Shown here one piece after another: positions 25,735 through 34,671 of a DNA stretch of 64,000 bases. The stretch's first letter is position 1. Each line of letters opens with the position of its first letter. Origin of the DNA: Pseudonocardia terrae (lineage in GTDB: Bacteria; Actinomycetota; Actinomycetes; Mycobacteriales; Pseudonocardiaceae); the NCBI RefSeq assembly GCF_021343995.1, contig NZ_JAJTTE010000026.1, positions 36,071 to 100,070 of the forward strand. The letters are read 5' to 3'. The notes beneath the pieces were generated by a model. The model made no database searches and was not told where the DNA came from. It worked only from the letters and a program-made list of their open reading frames with translations. The position numbers and the translations under genes were made by a program.

Positions 25735-27066
25735 TCACGCGTAGCGCCGAAATACCGGCTTGACTGGTCTCCCCGCCCTCTTTCCGGGCTCGCCGGTCTC
25801 GAGCGCGTCCTTGTACACAGCGCAGGCATTGGCGACGACCTCGATCGTCCGATCGACGTCGGCTTCGGTGAGCGCGGCGCTGACGACGAACGACGGTGCC
25901 AACACGCCACCGAGAAGCAGTTCGTGCAGGAAGAGAGTCCGGTACTCCTGCGACGGGTTGCCGTGCTGGTCCAGCGTGGCGAAGACGAGGTTACTGGAAC
26001 GTCCCCGGACGAGGACGTGCTCGCCTACGCCTGCGGCCACGGCTACCTGGTGGACGCCGGAGCGAAGCCGATCTCCGAGGTTGTTCAGGCGAGTTGCCAC
26101 CTCCTCCTCCACACACGTGTCCATGACCGCCATCGCTGCCGCGAGCGCGTGCGTCTCAGCTCCGTGTGTGGTGGACAGCAGGAAGACGCGCTCGTGGGAA
26201 GAGCGCAGTCCCCCCCGCTCCATGATCTCGCGCCGGCCCGCGAGCGCGGACACCGCGAACCCGTTCCCCAATGCCTTTCCGAAAGTGGAGAGGTCGGGCA
26301 CGATTCCGTACAGGCCCTGCGCCCCCGAGGCCGCCCATCGAAAGCCGGTGATCATCTCATCGAGGACGAGAAGGCACCCGTGTCGGTCGGCCAGCGCCCG
26401 CACGCCCTCCAGGTATCCGGGCGGCGGCTCGGTGACCGTCGCCGCCTCCATGATCAGGCATGCGATGTCGTGACCGTGTTGATCGAGCAGATCCGACAAT
26501 GCGGAAAGATTCCCGTAGGGGAACGACATCGTGGGCTGCTCGGGGATGCCCGCCGTCATCGCAGTCGTCCCGATGAACCAGTCGTCGGTGGAGAAGAACG
26601 GTTGGTCCCGGCAGATCGCGACAAGCGACCGATCGGTGTGTGCGCGCGCGAGCCGGACAGCAGCCGTGGTGGCGTCCGATCCGTTCTTCGTGAACTTCAC
26701 CATCTCCGCTGTCGGCACCGTCGTCAGGAAGCGCTCGGCCGCGTCTGCTTCGATGACAGTCGGTCGAACGAAGTTCGATCCAAGCTCGAGTTGTGCTCGT
26801 ACTGCGTCGAGCACCCGCGGATGCGCATGGCCGAGCACGACCGAGCGGAGACCCGAGCCGTACTCGACGTAGAAGTTGCCATCCACGTCCCATACGTGAG
26901 CGCCTCGCCCACGCGAGATGACGGGAGCCATCCCCTCCGGAAACTGATCATCACCCTTCGCGTAGGTGTGGGCGCCTCCGGGGATCAACTGGTGAAGTCG
27001 CTCGTTGATCGCCCTGGATCGCGACAACGACGCCGGCACGACCCCTGTCGAGCTTCCCTCGAGCAT
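25735..27066 (-). CDS. Class III aminotransferase / GSAM-like
   Basis: A 443-residue PLP enzyme of the glutamate-1-semialdehyde aminomutase type: LIPGGAHTYAKGDDQFPEG, YVEYGSGLRSVVLGHAHPRV, FTKNGSDATTAAVRLARA, LLVLDEMITGFRWA and the PLP-lysine STFGKALGNGFAVSALAG. In polysaccharide loci such enzymes often aminate a keto-sugar or make an amino acid decoration rather than haem. Codon use is less GC-biased than in the rml or AEP genes. It is divergent from the methyltransferase-like gene; GTG at 27069 is an alternative start. Confidence 0.82.
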   Translation of the reverse strand: MLEGSSTGVVPASLSRSRAINERLHQLIPGGAHTYAKGDDQFPEGMAPVISRGRGAHVWDVDGNFYVEYGSGLRSVVLGHAHPRVLDAVRAQLELGSNFVRPTVIEADAAERFLTTVPTAEMVKFTKNGSDATTAAVRLARAHTDRSLVAICRDQPFFSTDDWFIGTTAMTAGIPEQPTMSFPYGNLSALSDLLDQHGHDIACLIMEAATVTEPPPGYLEGVRALADRHGCLLVLDEMITGFRWAASGAQGLYGIVPDLSTFGKALGNGFAVSALAGRREIMERGGLRSSHERVFLLSTTHGAETHALAAAMAVMDTCVEEEVATRLNNLGDRLRSGVHQVAVAAGVGEHVLVRGRSSNLVFATLDQHGNPSQEYRTLFLHELLLGGVLAPSFVVSAALTEADVDRTIEVVANACAVYKDALETGEPGKRAGRPVKPVFRRYA

Positions 27067-27376
27067 CACTGCGACCCCACCGGCATGGCTCGGTCTCCCA
27101 CTCCTCGCAGACTCCGTGCACGCTTGCAGTCGTCACGCACGGCTCGCGGAGCGGCTTCCCGAGCCGACTCACCCTGACTCGCTCACCCGGGTTGAGCCGT
27201 TAACGAAGATCGGACCCGCTACACACCGACAGCTCCCACGTCACCCGGGTGAGCCCCGGGCCCGCGTCGAACCGACCAGAGCAGGTCAAGGCCCACCGAT
27301 GAAACAGCAGCACCCCGTGGAGCGACATCGGACGAGTCAGCGAGAAGCCCTGCCCGAGCGACCGAGGAGACCTGGT
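27067..27376. other. 310-bp divergent intergenic region
   Basis: It separates the leftward aminotransferase gene and rightward methyltransferase gene and must hold both promoters. I see no clear -35/-10 pair or inverted repeat. A GAGGAG at 27364 serves the rightward ATG. Confidence 0.4.
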
Positions 27377-28477
27377 ATGAGGGCCGTGTGCTGCCGATTC
27401 TGCCGAGGCGCCGACGGGGAGGTCGTCCTCGACCTCGGCAACGTCCCGGCCTGTGAGTACTTCCCTCCAGCGGCCGACCCGGGTCCGGATCCCCTGTTCC
27501 CCCTGCGGCTCTGGCTGTGCGGGACCTGTGGGCTGGCTCAGCTCGCCGACGACGCCGATCTTCCCGATCAACCGGAAGGAGTCGAGCCATCGGCCCTCGT
27601 CGAACAGCGACTCGACGCCATCCGCGCCCTCGACGCGTTCGGCCTTCTCGCCCCGGACTCGATCTTCACCGAGGGCACGAGCCCGCACGGCGGTTCCTGG
27701 GGACCCGCACTGAAGTCTAGGGGTCTCCGGCGAGCTGACCCAACCGAAACGGCCGATCTCGTCGTCGATGGCTGCTTCGGACTCATGCATGCCACCGACC
27801 AACGAGCAGCGCTCGAAGCCCTGGTGGCTCGGCTTGCCCCGAGCGGATCCTTGATCCTCCAGTTCCACACGTTGGGCGCCGTACTCCGCGCTGATCAATG
27901 GAACGCGGTCCGTCTCGGCCACTACGCCTACTACTCCGTGCCCGCCCTGATGACGATGCTGGGCAAGCTCGGCTTGACGGTGACCAACGTCCGGACGTTC
28001 CCCCTCTACGGGGCCCGTCACCTCGACGGGACGGTTCTGCTCGTTGCGCGGCGCGGAGGATCGCCGGATGAGTCGACCAAGGCCGCACTCGACGACGAAC
28101 TCTCGGCGGGTGTCACGAAGCCGGACGCCCTACGCGCCCTGCAGCGCTCGGTCGAGATGTCGACCTCCAGGCTGAGATCAATGCTCGCGGAGGCGACGCG
28201 GACGGGCCTGACCGTGTACGGCTACAGCGCTGCTTCCCGCGCAGTCGCCTTGCTCTACCTCGCGGGAGCAGGCGTTGGCCTGACCGCGATCGCGGACGCC
28301 TCGGGCGCCAAACACCGTTGCCGGATGCCGGGGACACGGATCCCGATCGTCCCACCCGAGCACCTCGTCGCAGCCGCGCCGGAGCGGGTGCTGCTGTTCG
28401 TTCCTGATCTCCTGCCGGAGGTTCGGCGCTCCCTGCCGACGGTCGAGGAGACTGGGAAGTGGATTGTCTGTGAGTGA
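27377..28477 (+). CDS. C-methyltransferase-like protein, altered SAM motif
   Basis: A 366-residue protein with the three-part layout of sugar C-methyltransferases: N-terminal zinc site (CCRFC near residue 5 and CGTCGLAQL near residue 48), central Rossmann-like domain, and C-terminal domain (VYGYSAASRAVALLYLAGAG, then IADASGAKHRCRMPGTRIPI). The LGHYAYYSVPALMTMLGKLG block matches the family's HEHFSYFS region. Where SAM motif I is expected the sequence is TEGTSPHGGSWGPAL, not a standard GxGxG loop, and the family's His-Glu-His is changed. It may methylate a keto-sugar or have another role. Confidence 0.7.
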   Translation: MRAVCCRFCRGADGEVVLDLGNVPACEYFPPAADPGPDPLFPLRLWLCGTCGLAQLADDADLPDQPEGVEPSALVEQRLDAIRALDAFGLLAPDSIFTEGTSPHGGSWGPALKSRGLRRADPTETADLVVDGCFGLMHATDQRAALEALVARLAPSGSLILQFHTLGAVLRADQWNAVRLGHYAYYSVPALMTMLGKLGLTVTNVRTFPLYGARHLDGTVLLVARRGGSPDESTKAALDDELSAGVTKPDALRALQRSVEMSTSRLRSMLAEATRTGLTVYGYSAASRAVALLYLAGAGVGLTAIADASGAKHRCRMPGTRIPIVPPEHLVAAAPERVLLFVPDLLPEVRRSLPTVEETGKWIVCE

Positions 28478-29089
28478 CTCCACCCATCTGGCCGAGATCC
28501 AGACTGTCCGTCCAACTCTGAGTAGTCGAACGTCTACACCGGCGGAGGCTAACTAACACTCATGGAGCAATCTGACACCCTCTCCGCTCACGGCTGGTAA
28601 CAGCAACGGCGGACTGGGCGAGTCCAGCAACGATGTGGCGGACCTAGGCGGGAGCCCGCAGAGGGCGCGGGCCGTATCCACCGCTGGAGCGCCGGTCGAT
28701 GGTGATCGGGGAGCGGGGCGAGTGTGAGAACTGGACTCGAGCCGGGCGATGCGGAGCCTCCCACGGGTGTGACCGCGTGGACGGATTCGCGAGACAACGC
28801 GATACGCCGCCAGGGCGCCGAACCTCCGCCAGGCACCGCGAGGGCACCGCAGCCGACAAGGGCGGGGTCTGCCGGCGCAAGCAGGCTTTTGCGGCTCGAA
28901 CCGTCCCCTGCCACACGATTCTCGACCGATTCGACGGACTCCCTGCCGTTGAGCCGGTTTGCCGCGTTGCCTTCTTCGGCCGCCCATCGTTCCACTGCTG
29001 CGACGGTTCGGCGATAGGGCCCGGAGTCAAAAGGACCACTAGAAGCACTATCTCGTTTCAACTCGTCAGAGGGAACGGAGTCCACTGCA
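28478..29089. other. 612-bp gene-free region
   Basis: No reading frame here carries recognisable motifs or continuous GC3 bias. The last 60 bases are AT-richer (caaaaggaccactagaagcactatctcg) and probably contain the promoter of the next gene, whose GGAG is at 29077. Confidence 0.45.
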
Positions 29090-31429
29090 ATGAGGCAGCG
29101 TGCTGTGGTGACCGGAGGTGCGGGCTTCGTTGGATCGCACCTCGTGGAGCGACTGCTCGACGAAGATATCGACGTGATATGCCTCGACAGCTTCTTGACG
29201 AGTACCCCGGACAACGTTGCCCATCTACAGGGACGCGACGGCTTCAGGTTGGTGCGGGCGAACGTCACCGACTATATATCCGTCCCGGGACCGGTCGACT
29301 ACGTGCTCCACTTCGCCTCGCCGGCGTCGCCCATCGACTACGCCGACTTCCCGATCCAGACCCTGAAGGTCGGCTCCATCGGCACTATGCATACCCTGGG
29401 TCTCGCAAAAGAAAAGGGCGCACGCTATCTCCTCGCATCGACCTCCGAGACCTATGGTGACCCTCTGGTTCATCCTCAGCCCGAGACGTATTGGGGAAAC
29501 GTCAACCCCGTCGGTCCGAGATCGTGCTACGACGAGGCAAAACGCTTCTCCGAAGCGATGACTACAGCATATCGAACGAGACATGGAATGAGCACGGCCA
29601 TCATGCGGATATTCAACACCTATGGCCCTCGCATGAGGCCGAACGACGGCCGCGCCATCCCGACCTTCGTACGCCAGGCACTGACGGGACAGGCGATCAC
29701 GGTCGCCGGCGACGGGAGTCAGACACGCTCCGTGTGCTACGTCGATGATCTGATCGAAGGTGCGGTGCGACTGCTCTTCTCGGACTTGAACGGCCCGGTG
29801 AACGTCGGGAACCCGCACGAACTCACGATGTTGGAGCTCGCCGAACTCATCCGCGACCTGACGGGTTCGCCGTCTGCCATCGAGTTCGTCGACCGTCCCG
29901 CAGACGATCCGTCTGTGCGCCGACCGGAGATCGAGGTGGCACGGAGCCAACTGAACTGGGAGCCGACGGTCGGACTGGAAGACGGCCTGACGAGGACCAT
30001 CGACTGGTTCAGGAACTGCTCGGACGTCGTCAACCCAGGACCGGACACGGTCCACGTCCCAGCGGTACCAGAATCAGCGCGTATCGAGAAGGTTCGAGAG
30101 CGTCGCAAGATCGCCGTTGTAGGTACTGGCTACGTGGGCGCAGTCACCTCTACCTGCTTCGCAGCGCTCGGTCACGACGTGTGCGGACTCGACACGAACC
30201 CGGTCCAGACCGGACAGCTCAACCGCGGACAGGTCCCGTTCTACGAGCCCGGGCTCGCGGAACTACTGACCACCGTCCTGTCCACGGGTCGACTGAAGTT
30301 CACCGACGAGCCTGCGAGCGCACTCGCTGGTGCCGACTTCGTCTTCCTCTGCGTAGGAACGCCACAATCAGCCAGTGGATTGCCTGACCTCGTCCAGATC
30401 GAGGATGCAGTCACATCCTTGGCGCCGCATCTTCGTCCCAACAGCGTCGTGATCAACAAGTCGACAGTACCTGTCGGTCTCGGCAATTGGGCTCGCACCA
30501 TTTTGGAAGACGCTCTGCCGCCGGACCGACGCTCGGCCTTCCACGTGGTCTCGAACCCGGAGTTCCTTCGCGAAGGCTCGGCGATCGAGGACTTCCTCCA
30601 CCCTGACCGCATCGTGCTCGGCGGCGACGTTGCAGGGGTTCAGCGAGTCGCAGAGCTCTACCAACCCGTGCTCGATCAGGCCTTCCCCGGCGGCCGACGG
30701 ACAGAGAAACCTCAACTGATCACGACGCAGCTCCAATCGGCGGAAATGATCAAGTATGCGGCGAACGCCTTCCTGGCCGGCAAGATCAGTTTTGCCAACG
30801 AGATCGCCAACCTCTGCGAACTCGTCGGCGCAGACGCCCGCCAAGTCCTTCCGGCCATTGGTGCAGACCGCCGGATCGGTTCAGCGTTCCTCCAGCCCGG
30901 AATCGGATGGGGCGGTTCGTGCTTCGGCAAGGACGTCGCTGCGCTCCTCGCGACCGGACAGGAATACGGGTACACGCCACCCTTGCTGCACGCAGTTGTC
31001 GACGTCAACCATGCGCAGCGGGCCGCGGCAATTCGGAAGCTTCAGCGCGAACTTCGCGTACTCAAGGGCCGCCGAATTGCCCTCCTGGGTCTGGCGTTCA
31101 AGCCAGGCACTGACGACCTGCGCGACGCACCGGCCTTGGATATAGCGCGGCGCCTACTTGCCGCCGGAAGCGTGGTGTCCGCCTACGACCCTGTGGTGAA
31201 GAGGTTGCCCGACGACCTCGCGGCGGTCCGACTGGCGAGCGATGTCTACGACGCGGCCGATCGCGTTGACGCCGTTGTTCTGATCACCGAGTGGCCCGAG
31301 TTCCTCGATATCGACGCGGATTCATTGCGTCGAGCGATGAAGGGCGACCTCCTGCTCGACGGCCGAAATTTCCTGATGGAGGCAGTCTTCGCCGGCTCGG
31401 GCATGCGACTCGAGGGGTTCGGATGGTGA
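29090..31429 (+). CDS. UDP-xylose synthase / UDP-glucose dehydrogenase fusion
   Basis: A 779-residue single chain. Residues 1-310 are a UXS-type epimerase/dehydratase: VTGGAGFVGSHLVE, HFASPASPIDY, STSETYGDP, SCYDEAKRFSEAM (YxxxK) and RIFNTYGPRM. Residues ~340-779 are a complete UDP-glucose 6-dehydrogenase: KIAVVGTGYVGAVTS, NPEFLREGSAIEDF, IKYAANAFLAGKISFANE, the catalytic Cys in GWGGSCFGKD and LGLAFKPGTDDLRDAPA. The second half would oxidise UDP-glucose to UDP-glucuronate, the first would decarboxylate that to UDP-xylose. No stop or frameshift interrupts the ~30-residue joint (PGPDTVHVPAVPESARIEKV). Confidence 0.9.
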   Translation: MRQRAVVTGGAGFVGSHLVERLLDEDIDVICLDSFLTSTPDNVAHLQGRDGFRLVRANVTDYISVPGPVDYVLHFASPASPIDYADFPIQTLKVGSIGTMHTLGLAKEKGARYLLASTSETYGDPLVHPQPETYWGNVNPVGPRSCYDEAKRFSEAMTTAYRTRHGMSTAIMRIFNTYGPRMRPNDGRAIPTFVRQALTGQAITVAGDGSQTRSVCYVDDLIEGAVRLLFSDLNGPVNVGNPHELTMLELAELIRDLTGSPSAIEFVDRPADDPSVRRPEIEVARSQLNWEPTVGLEDGLTRTIDWFRNCSDVVNPGPDTVHVPAVPESARIEKVRERRKIAVVGTGYVGAVTSTCFAALGHDVCGLDTNPVQTGQLNRGQVPFYEPGLAELLTTVLSTGRLKFTDEPASALAGADFVFLCVGTPQSASGLPDLVQIEDAVTSLAPHLRPNSVVINKSTVPVGLGNWARTILEDALPPDRRSAFHVVSNPEFLREGSAIEDFLHPDRIVLGGDVAGVQRVAELYQPVLDQAFPGGRRTEKPQLITTQLQSAEMIKYAANAFLAGKISFANEIANLCELVGADARQVLPAIGADRRIGSAFLQPGIGWGGSCFGKDVAALLATGQEYGYTPPLLHAVVDVNHAQRAAAIRKLQRELRVLKGRRIALLGLAFKPGTDDLRDAPALDIARRLLAAGSVVSAYDPVVKRLPDDLAAVRLASDVYDAADRVDAVVLITEWPEFLDIDADSLRRAMKGDLLLDGRNFLMEAVFAGSGMRLEGFGW

Positions 31430-31769
31430 GGGCGCCGCGCGCACGACATCTCGGCTGAGCACAGCTGCCTCGGGCTCGCTTCGACGGATCGCCGACGAGC
31501 ACGGGACTCGGCGACAGGACCCCGATCAGGGACATCGACGGACCGGCTTCTGCACTGCGCACGGCGGCGTCCAGCCGTATCCACAGCCCGCGGCGGAGAT
31601 CTCCATCGTGCGCCACGATCTTCGCAGCTGACCTCGCAGCACGCGCCGATCGCAGTCGCCCCCCCGAACCGAAGGGTCGGCGGTACCGATACACGCCTGG
31701 GAGTGGCTTTGCGGAGATTGCGAAGTCAGGCTTGATCCTGCTATTCCGCGCCCCATAGCATTACCGGCG
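31430..31769. other. 340-bp intergenic region with promoter at its end
   Basis: No gene seen in this stretch. The only structured signal is the promoter pair listed separately at 31732-31761. Confidence 0.5.
31732..31761 (+). promoter_or_regulatory. Promoter for leaderless FemAB-like gene
   Basis: TTGATC at 31732-31737 and TAGCAT at 31756-31761 are separated by 18 bases. The ATG at 31770 lies eight bases after the -10 box, so transcription should start on or within a base or two of it. No Shine-Dalgarno is present. Confidence 0.6.
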
Positions 31770-32834
31770 ATGAAGGTTGCCGGCTCGTACCGTGTGCACG
31801 TTGTCGCCCCAGGAGACGATGGCGCGTCCGAGTGGGACGCCTTCCTTGCGACGGTGTCGCGGGCCCCCTACCAGCAATCGTTTGCGTGGGCCGTGCTGAA
31901 GGCGACTCAGGGCTGGCGCGCAGCTTCGATGACGCTCACGCGCGACGGCTCGATTCACGGTGGCGCCCAGCTTCTCTACAGGTCGATTCCGTTCGTCGGG
32001 GCGGTCGGCTTCGTCGCGCGCGGTCCCATTCTCGCGTCCAACGATCCATTGCTGGTCGCAGCCGCCGCGGACGGGCTGAGGCTACTCGCCGCCACCTGCG
32101 GCGTGACGTACCTCGTCGTGCAGCCTCCCCGGAGGTATATCGACGATGTGTCTCCTCGGCTAGCGCAGGACGGCTACCGGACCGCGCCCGAGATCATGGC
32201 GCCGCTCAACACCACGACGTGCGTTCTGGACCTCAGCCGGGGCACGGAGGCGATCCTGACCTCGATGCGGAAGAGCACCCGGCGAAGCATCCGGTTGGCC
32301 CAACAACGGGGCGCCTCGGTCCGCGACGGGGGCGCGGCCGACCTGCCGATCTTCCATTCCTTGCTTGCCGCCACCGCTCGACGTCGCGGCTTCTCCCCGC
32401 CCCCGGCCTCGTTCTTCCGGGCCGCGTGGGACACCATGGCTCCCAGCAGAATGTTGCGGTTGGCAGTGGCGGAGGTCGACGGGGAGCCTGTGTCGGCGTT
32501 CCTCTGGGTGGTGTTCGGCGACACCATGAATTGCTGGCGTGGTGGCTGGTCCGGCGAGCATCCCCGACGACGCCCGAACGAGGCGCTGGACTGGGTGGGG
32601 ATTCGGTGGGCGGCCGCGCAAGGGCTGCGGTGGTACGACTTCCAGGGCGACGCCGACTACACGCGAGGGTTCGGGGGATGCAGGCTGACCTCGCCCGGCC
32701 CGCTGGAGCGGGTTATGAGCCCACTCCTGCGTCGGCTGTATCCACCGGTAATCCACCATGTTCTGGACACCAGAGGCATCTCCCGGTTGAAGCAGGTCGT
32801 CCGGTCTCGCGGCTGGCCCGGCTCGACGAAGTAG
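31770..32834 (+). CDS. FemAB-like peptidyl/acyl transferase
   Basis: A 354-residue protein with the FemX/FemAB double-GNAT arrangement: PYQQSFAWAVLKATQGW near the N-terminus, FVARGPILASNDPLLV, the basic helix SMRKSTRRSIRLAQQRGASV and the C-terminal GGWSGEHPRRRPNEALDW plus WYDFQGDAD. Relatives add amino acids from aminoacyl-tRNA to lipid II. In an EPS locus it may modify a sugar. It is unlike the family member at 22704 in detail, so the two are not a recent duplication. Start supported by a leaderless promoter. Confidence 0.8.
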   Translation: MKVAGSYRVHVVAPGDDGASEWDAFLATVSRAPYQQSFAWAVLKATQGWRAASMTLTRDGSIHGGAQLLYRSIPFVGAVGFVARGPILASNDPLLVAAAADGLRLLAATCGVTYLVVQPPRRYIDDVSPRLAQDGYRTAPEIMAPLNTTTCVLDLSRGTEAILTSMRKSTRRSIRLAQQRGASVRDGGAADLPIFHSLLAATARRRGFSPPPASFFRAAWDTMAPSRMLRLAVAEVDGEPVSAFLWVVFGDTMNCWRGGWSGEHPRRRPNEALDWVGIRWAAAQGLRWYDFQGDADYTRGFGGCRLTSPGPLERVMSPLLRRLYPPVIHHVLDTRGISRLKQVVRSRGWPGSTK

Positions 32835-32874
32835 ATCGTGTGGCCGGCACACGAATCGTCTCGACCGCAGTGGC

Positions 32875-32891
32875 CTGGCGCGGAACGCCAG
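32875..32891. terminator. Weak hairpin between convergent genes
   Basis: CTGGCG at 32875-32880 pairs with CGCCAG at 32886-32891 around cggaa, between the FemAB-like and PAP2 stops. A short stem, but placed where a bidirectional terminator is expected. Confidence 0.4.
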
Positions 32892-32925
32892 CTCTCGGGC
32901 CGTTCGCGCGCCGAGGTAGTCCGGT

Positions 32926-33675
32926 TCAGCTCCTGCCAGGCAGATCATGTGAAGAGCGTTCGTCGTATCCGGCCGGAGAGTTCCGCGTCGCCCCAGCCTT
33001 CCGACCTCGAACCGCCGCCGACGAACCGGAGCGAGACAGTGCGGCGATGATCAAGACCGTCGAGCAGCTCACGGCGAGTCCGAGCGCGGCGCCGCCGACG
33101 ACATCTGTCACGTAGTGGACGGTCTGCACCAGCCGTGCAGCACCGATCGCGATCACCAAGAATCCCGCAAGCCAGGCAACGCCGGTCCTCGTCCTCGCGG
33201 AGGCCCGCGTGGCCCTGAGCGCCACCACGACCGTCACCGCGGCCGCGGTCGCGAGCGCGACGTGACCCGAGGGATACAGCAGCGAGGTGCCGCCGTCCGG
33301 CCGCTGGCGGTGGACGATCTCCTTGACCAGGAGCTCGACGACGAGACTGGCCGGAGCGGCGAGGAGGGCGAGAAGCGCTGCGTCCCATCGCCTTCTCCAC
33401 CACGACGCCGCGATGCTCGCCAGGACGGTGAGCACGACCAACGGACCGACGGCGTACGCGATCGCCCCTGCGATGGAGTCGCCGCTGGCTTTGACGGCCT
33501 CTTGCCAGTCCATCATTCGCGCGTCGACCGGACCAGGAGAGCGCGTGTGCCAGACGAGGACTGCCAAGAGCACGACCACCAACGATGCGGTCGCGGCGGT
33601 GACCGCGGCCCAGGGCGGCCTGAGCGCCGGTGCCCCTGCGGCCTGTGGGTCCGACCCGGCCTCACCGTGCGACAT
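32926..33675 (-). CDS. PAP2-family undecaprenyl-PP phosphatase candidate
   Basis: A 249-residue membrane protein with about six hydrophobic segments and PAP2 motifs KEIVHRQRPDGG, LYPSGHVALA and TVHYVTDVVGG. As last gene of the leftward wbaP-gme-wecG run it probably recycles the undecaprenyl carrier released by polymerisation (inference from context). The tail after residue 215 is charged and likely cytoplasmic. It differs from the PAP2 protein at 2508-3173. Confidence 0.85.
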   Translation of the reverse strand: MSHGEAGSDPQAAGAPALRPPWAAVTAATASLVVVLLAVLVWHTRSPGPVDARMMDWQEAVKASGDSIAGAIAYAVGPLVVLTVLASIAASWWRRRWDAALLALLAAPASLVVELLVKEIVHRQRPDGGTSLLYPSGHVALATAAAVTVVVALRATRASARTRTGVAWLAGFLVIAIGAARLVQTVHYVTDVVGGAALGLAVSCSTVLIIAALSRSGSSAAVRGRKAGATRNSPAGYDERSSHDLPGRS

Positions 33676-33723
33676 CAGCAGCCCGCCACAGGCATCTGTC
33701 GGATGAACGGCAGAGCGTCGAGC

Positions 33724-34671
33724 TCACCCCGGTCGTCCGGCCCTGCGCGGATCTCTCGGGCCGGCCCCGTCCCTCAGCGAACTTCGTCGAGGGAGCCGGG
33801 GGCCCGGTCGTTGGCCCGTCAACTCATGTCGTGCTCCCGGCGCGATGCTCGAACCGACCGTCACGGATGCACCAGGGGTGGGTCCGGCCGGCCGCGGCGG
33901 ATGAGTAAGGATGTTGAGCACGAAAGCGGGGTTGTTTCGCAGGTAGCGCCGCCAGAGTCGCCGTGGCTCCCGTCTGAGTCGGTAGGCCCATTCCAGCCCG
34001 CTTCGTTGCATCCAGCGAGGCGCTTGGGGGACGGTCCCCGCGTGGAGATCGAACGCCGCGCCGACCCCGAGCAGAGCGTTGGCATCCAGTCTTCCCACGT
34101 GCTCGGCCATCCAGCGCTCCTGCTTCGGTGTGCTGAGACCGACCCAGACCAATTGCGCATGCGAGTCGTTGATGGTCCGGACGATGTCCGCGTCCTCCTG
34201 CGGGGTCAGCGGCCGGAACGGTGGCGACAGGGTCCCTGCGACCCGCAGGCCCGGGATGCGGCCGGCGAGCCGTTCCACGAGCAACTCCGCAGTCGAGGGA
34301 CCTCCGCCGTAGAAGAAGGACGACCAACCACGTTCGGCCGCTCTAGCGAGCATCGCCAACATCAGGTCCGGCCCGTAAACGCGACTGACCTCGAGCCGGC
34401 CGGCCCACCGGGCCGACCACACCATCGGCATGCCGTCAGGGGTGGTAAGACCCGATCGGTTGTGAATTCGGAGCAGCGCCGGGTCCCGCTGACATTCCAT
34501 CACGCCGTGCACGCCGGTGACGCACACGTATCTGTGCTCGTCGCGGTCGACCCAACCGGACACCTCGTCGACCGCGGAGTCGACGGTCAAGCAACTGATC
34601 CCCACTCCGAGTACGTCGACCCGCGGCGGACCGTTCGTCGTCGGCGGAGCCGGACGCTCAGACGCGGTCAC
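33724..34671 (-). CDS. WecG/TagA/CpsF family glycosyltransferase (GT26)
   Basis: A 315-residue GT26 protein: VDVLGVGISCLTVDSAVDEV, GLTTPDGMPMVW, FFYGGGPSTAELL, WVGLSTPKQERWMAEH and LLGVGAAFDLHAGTVPQAP. GT26 enzymes add the second sugar onto undecaprenyl-PP-linked monosaccharide at the membrane, so it probably acts right after the WbaP homologue in the same run. The last ~60 residues are Pro/Arg-rich and unconserved. Its start overlaps the gme stop by 14 bases. Confidence 0.88.
   Translation of the reverse strand: MTASERPAPPTTNGPPRVDVLGVGISCLTVDSAVDEVSGWVDRDEHRYVCVTGVHGVMECQRDPALLRIHNRSGLTTPDGMPMVWSARWAGRLEVSRVYGPDLMLAMLARAAERGWSSFFYGGGPSTAELLVERLAGRIPGLRVAGTLSPPFRPLTPQEDADIVRTINDSHAQLVWVGLSTPKQERWMAEHVGRLDANALLGVGAAFDLHAGTVPQAPRWMQRSGLEWAYRLRREPRRLWRRYLRNNPAFVLNILTHPPRPAGPTPGASVTVGSSIAPGARHELTGQRPGPRLPRRSSLRDGAGPRDPRRAGRPG

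Noticed and set aside
25735..27066. Haem-pathway hemL
   Set aside because: Motifs are GSAM-like, but the setting among glycan genes and lack of other haem genes argue against a housekeeping role, so no symbol was given.
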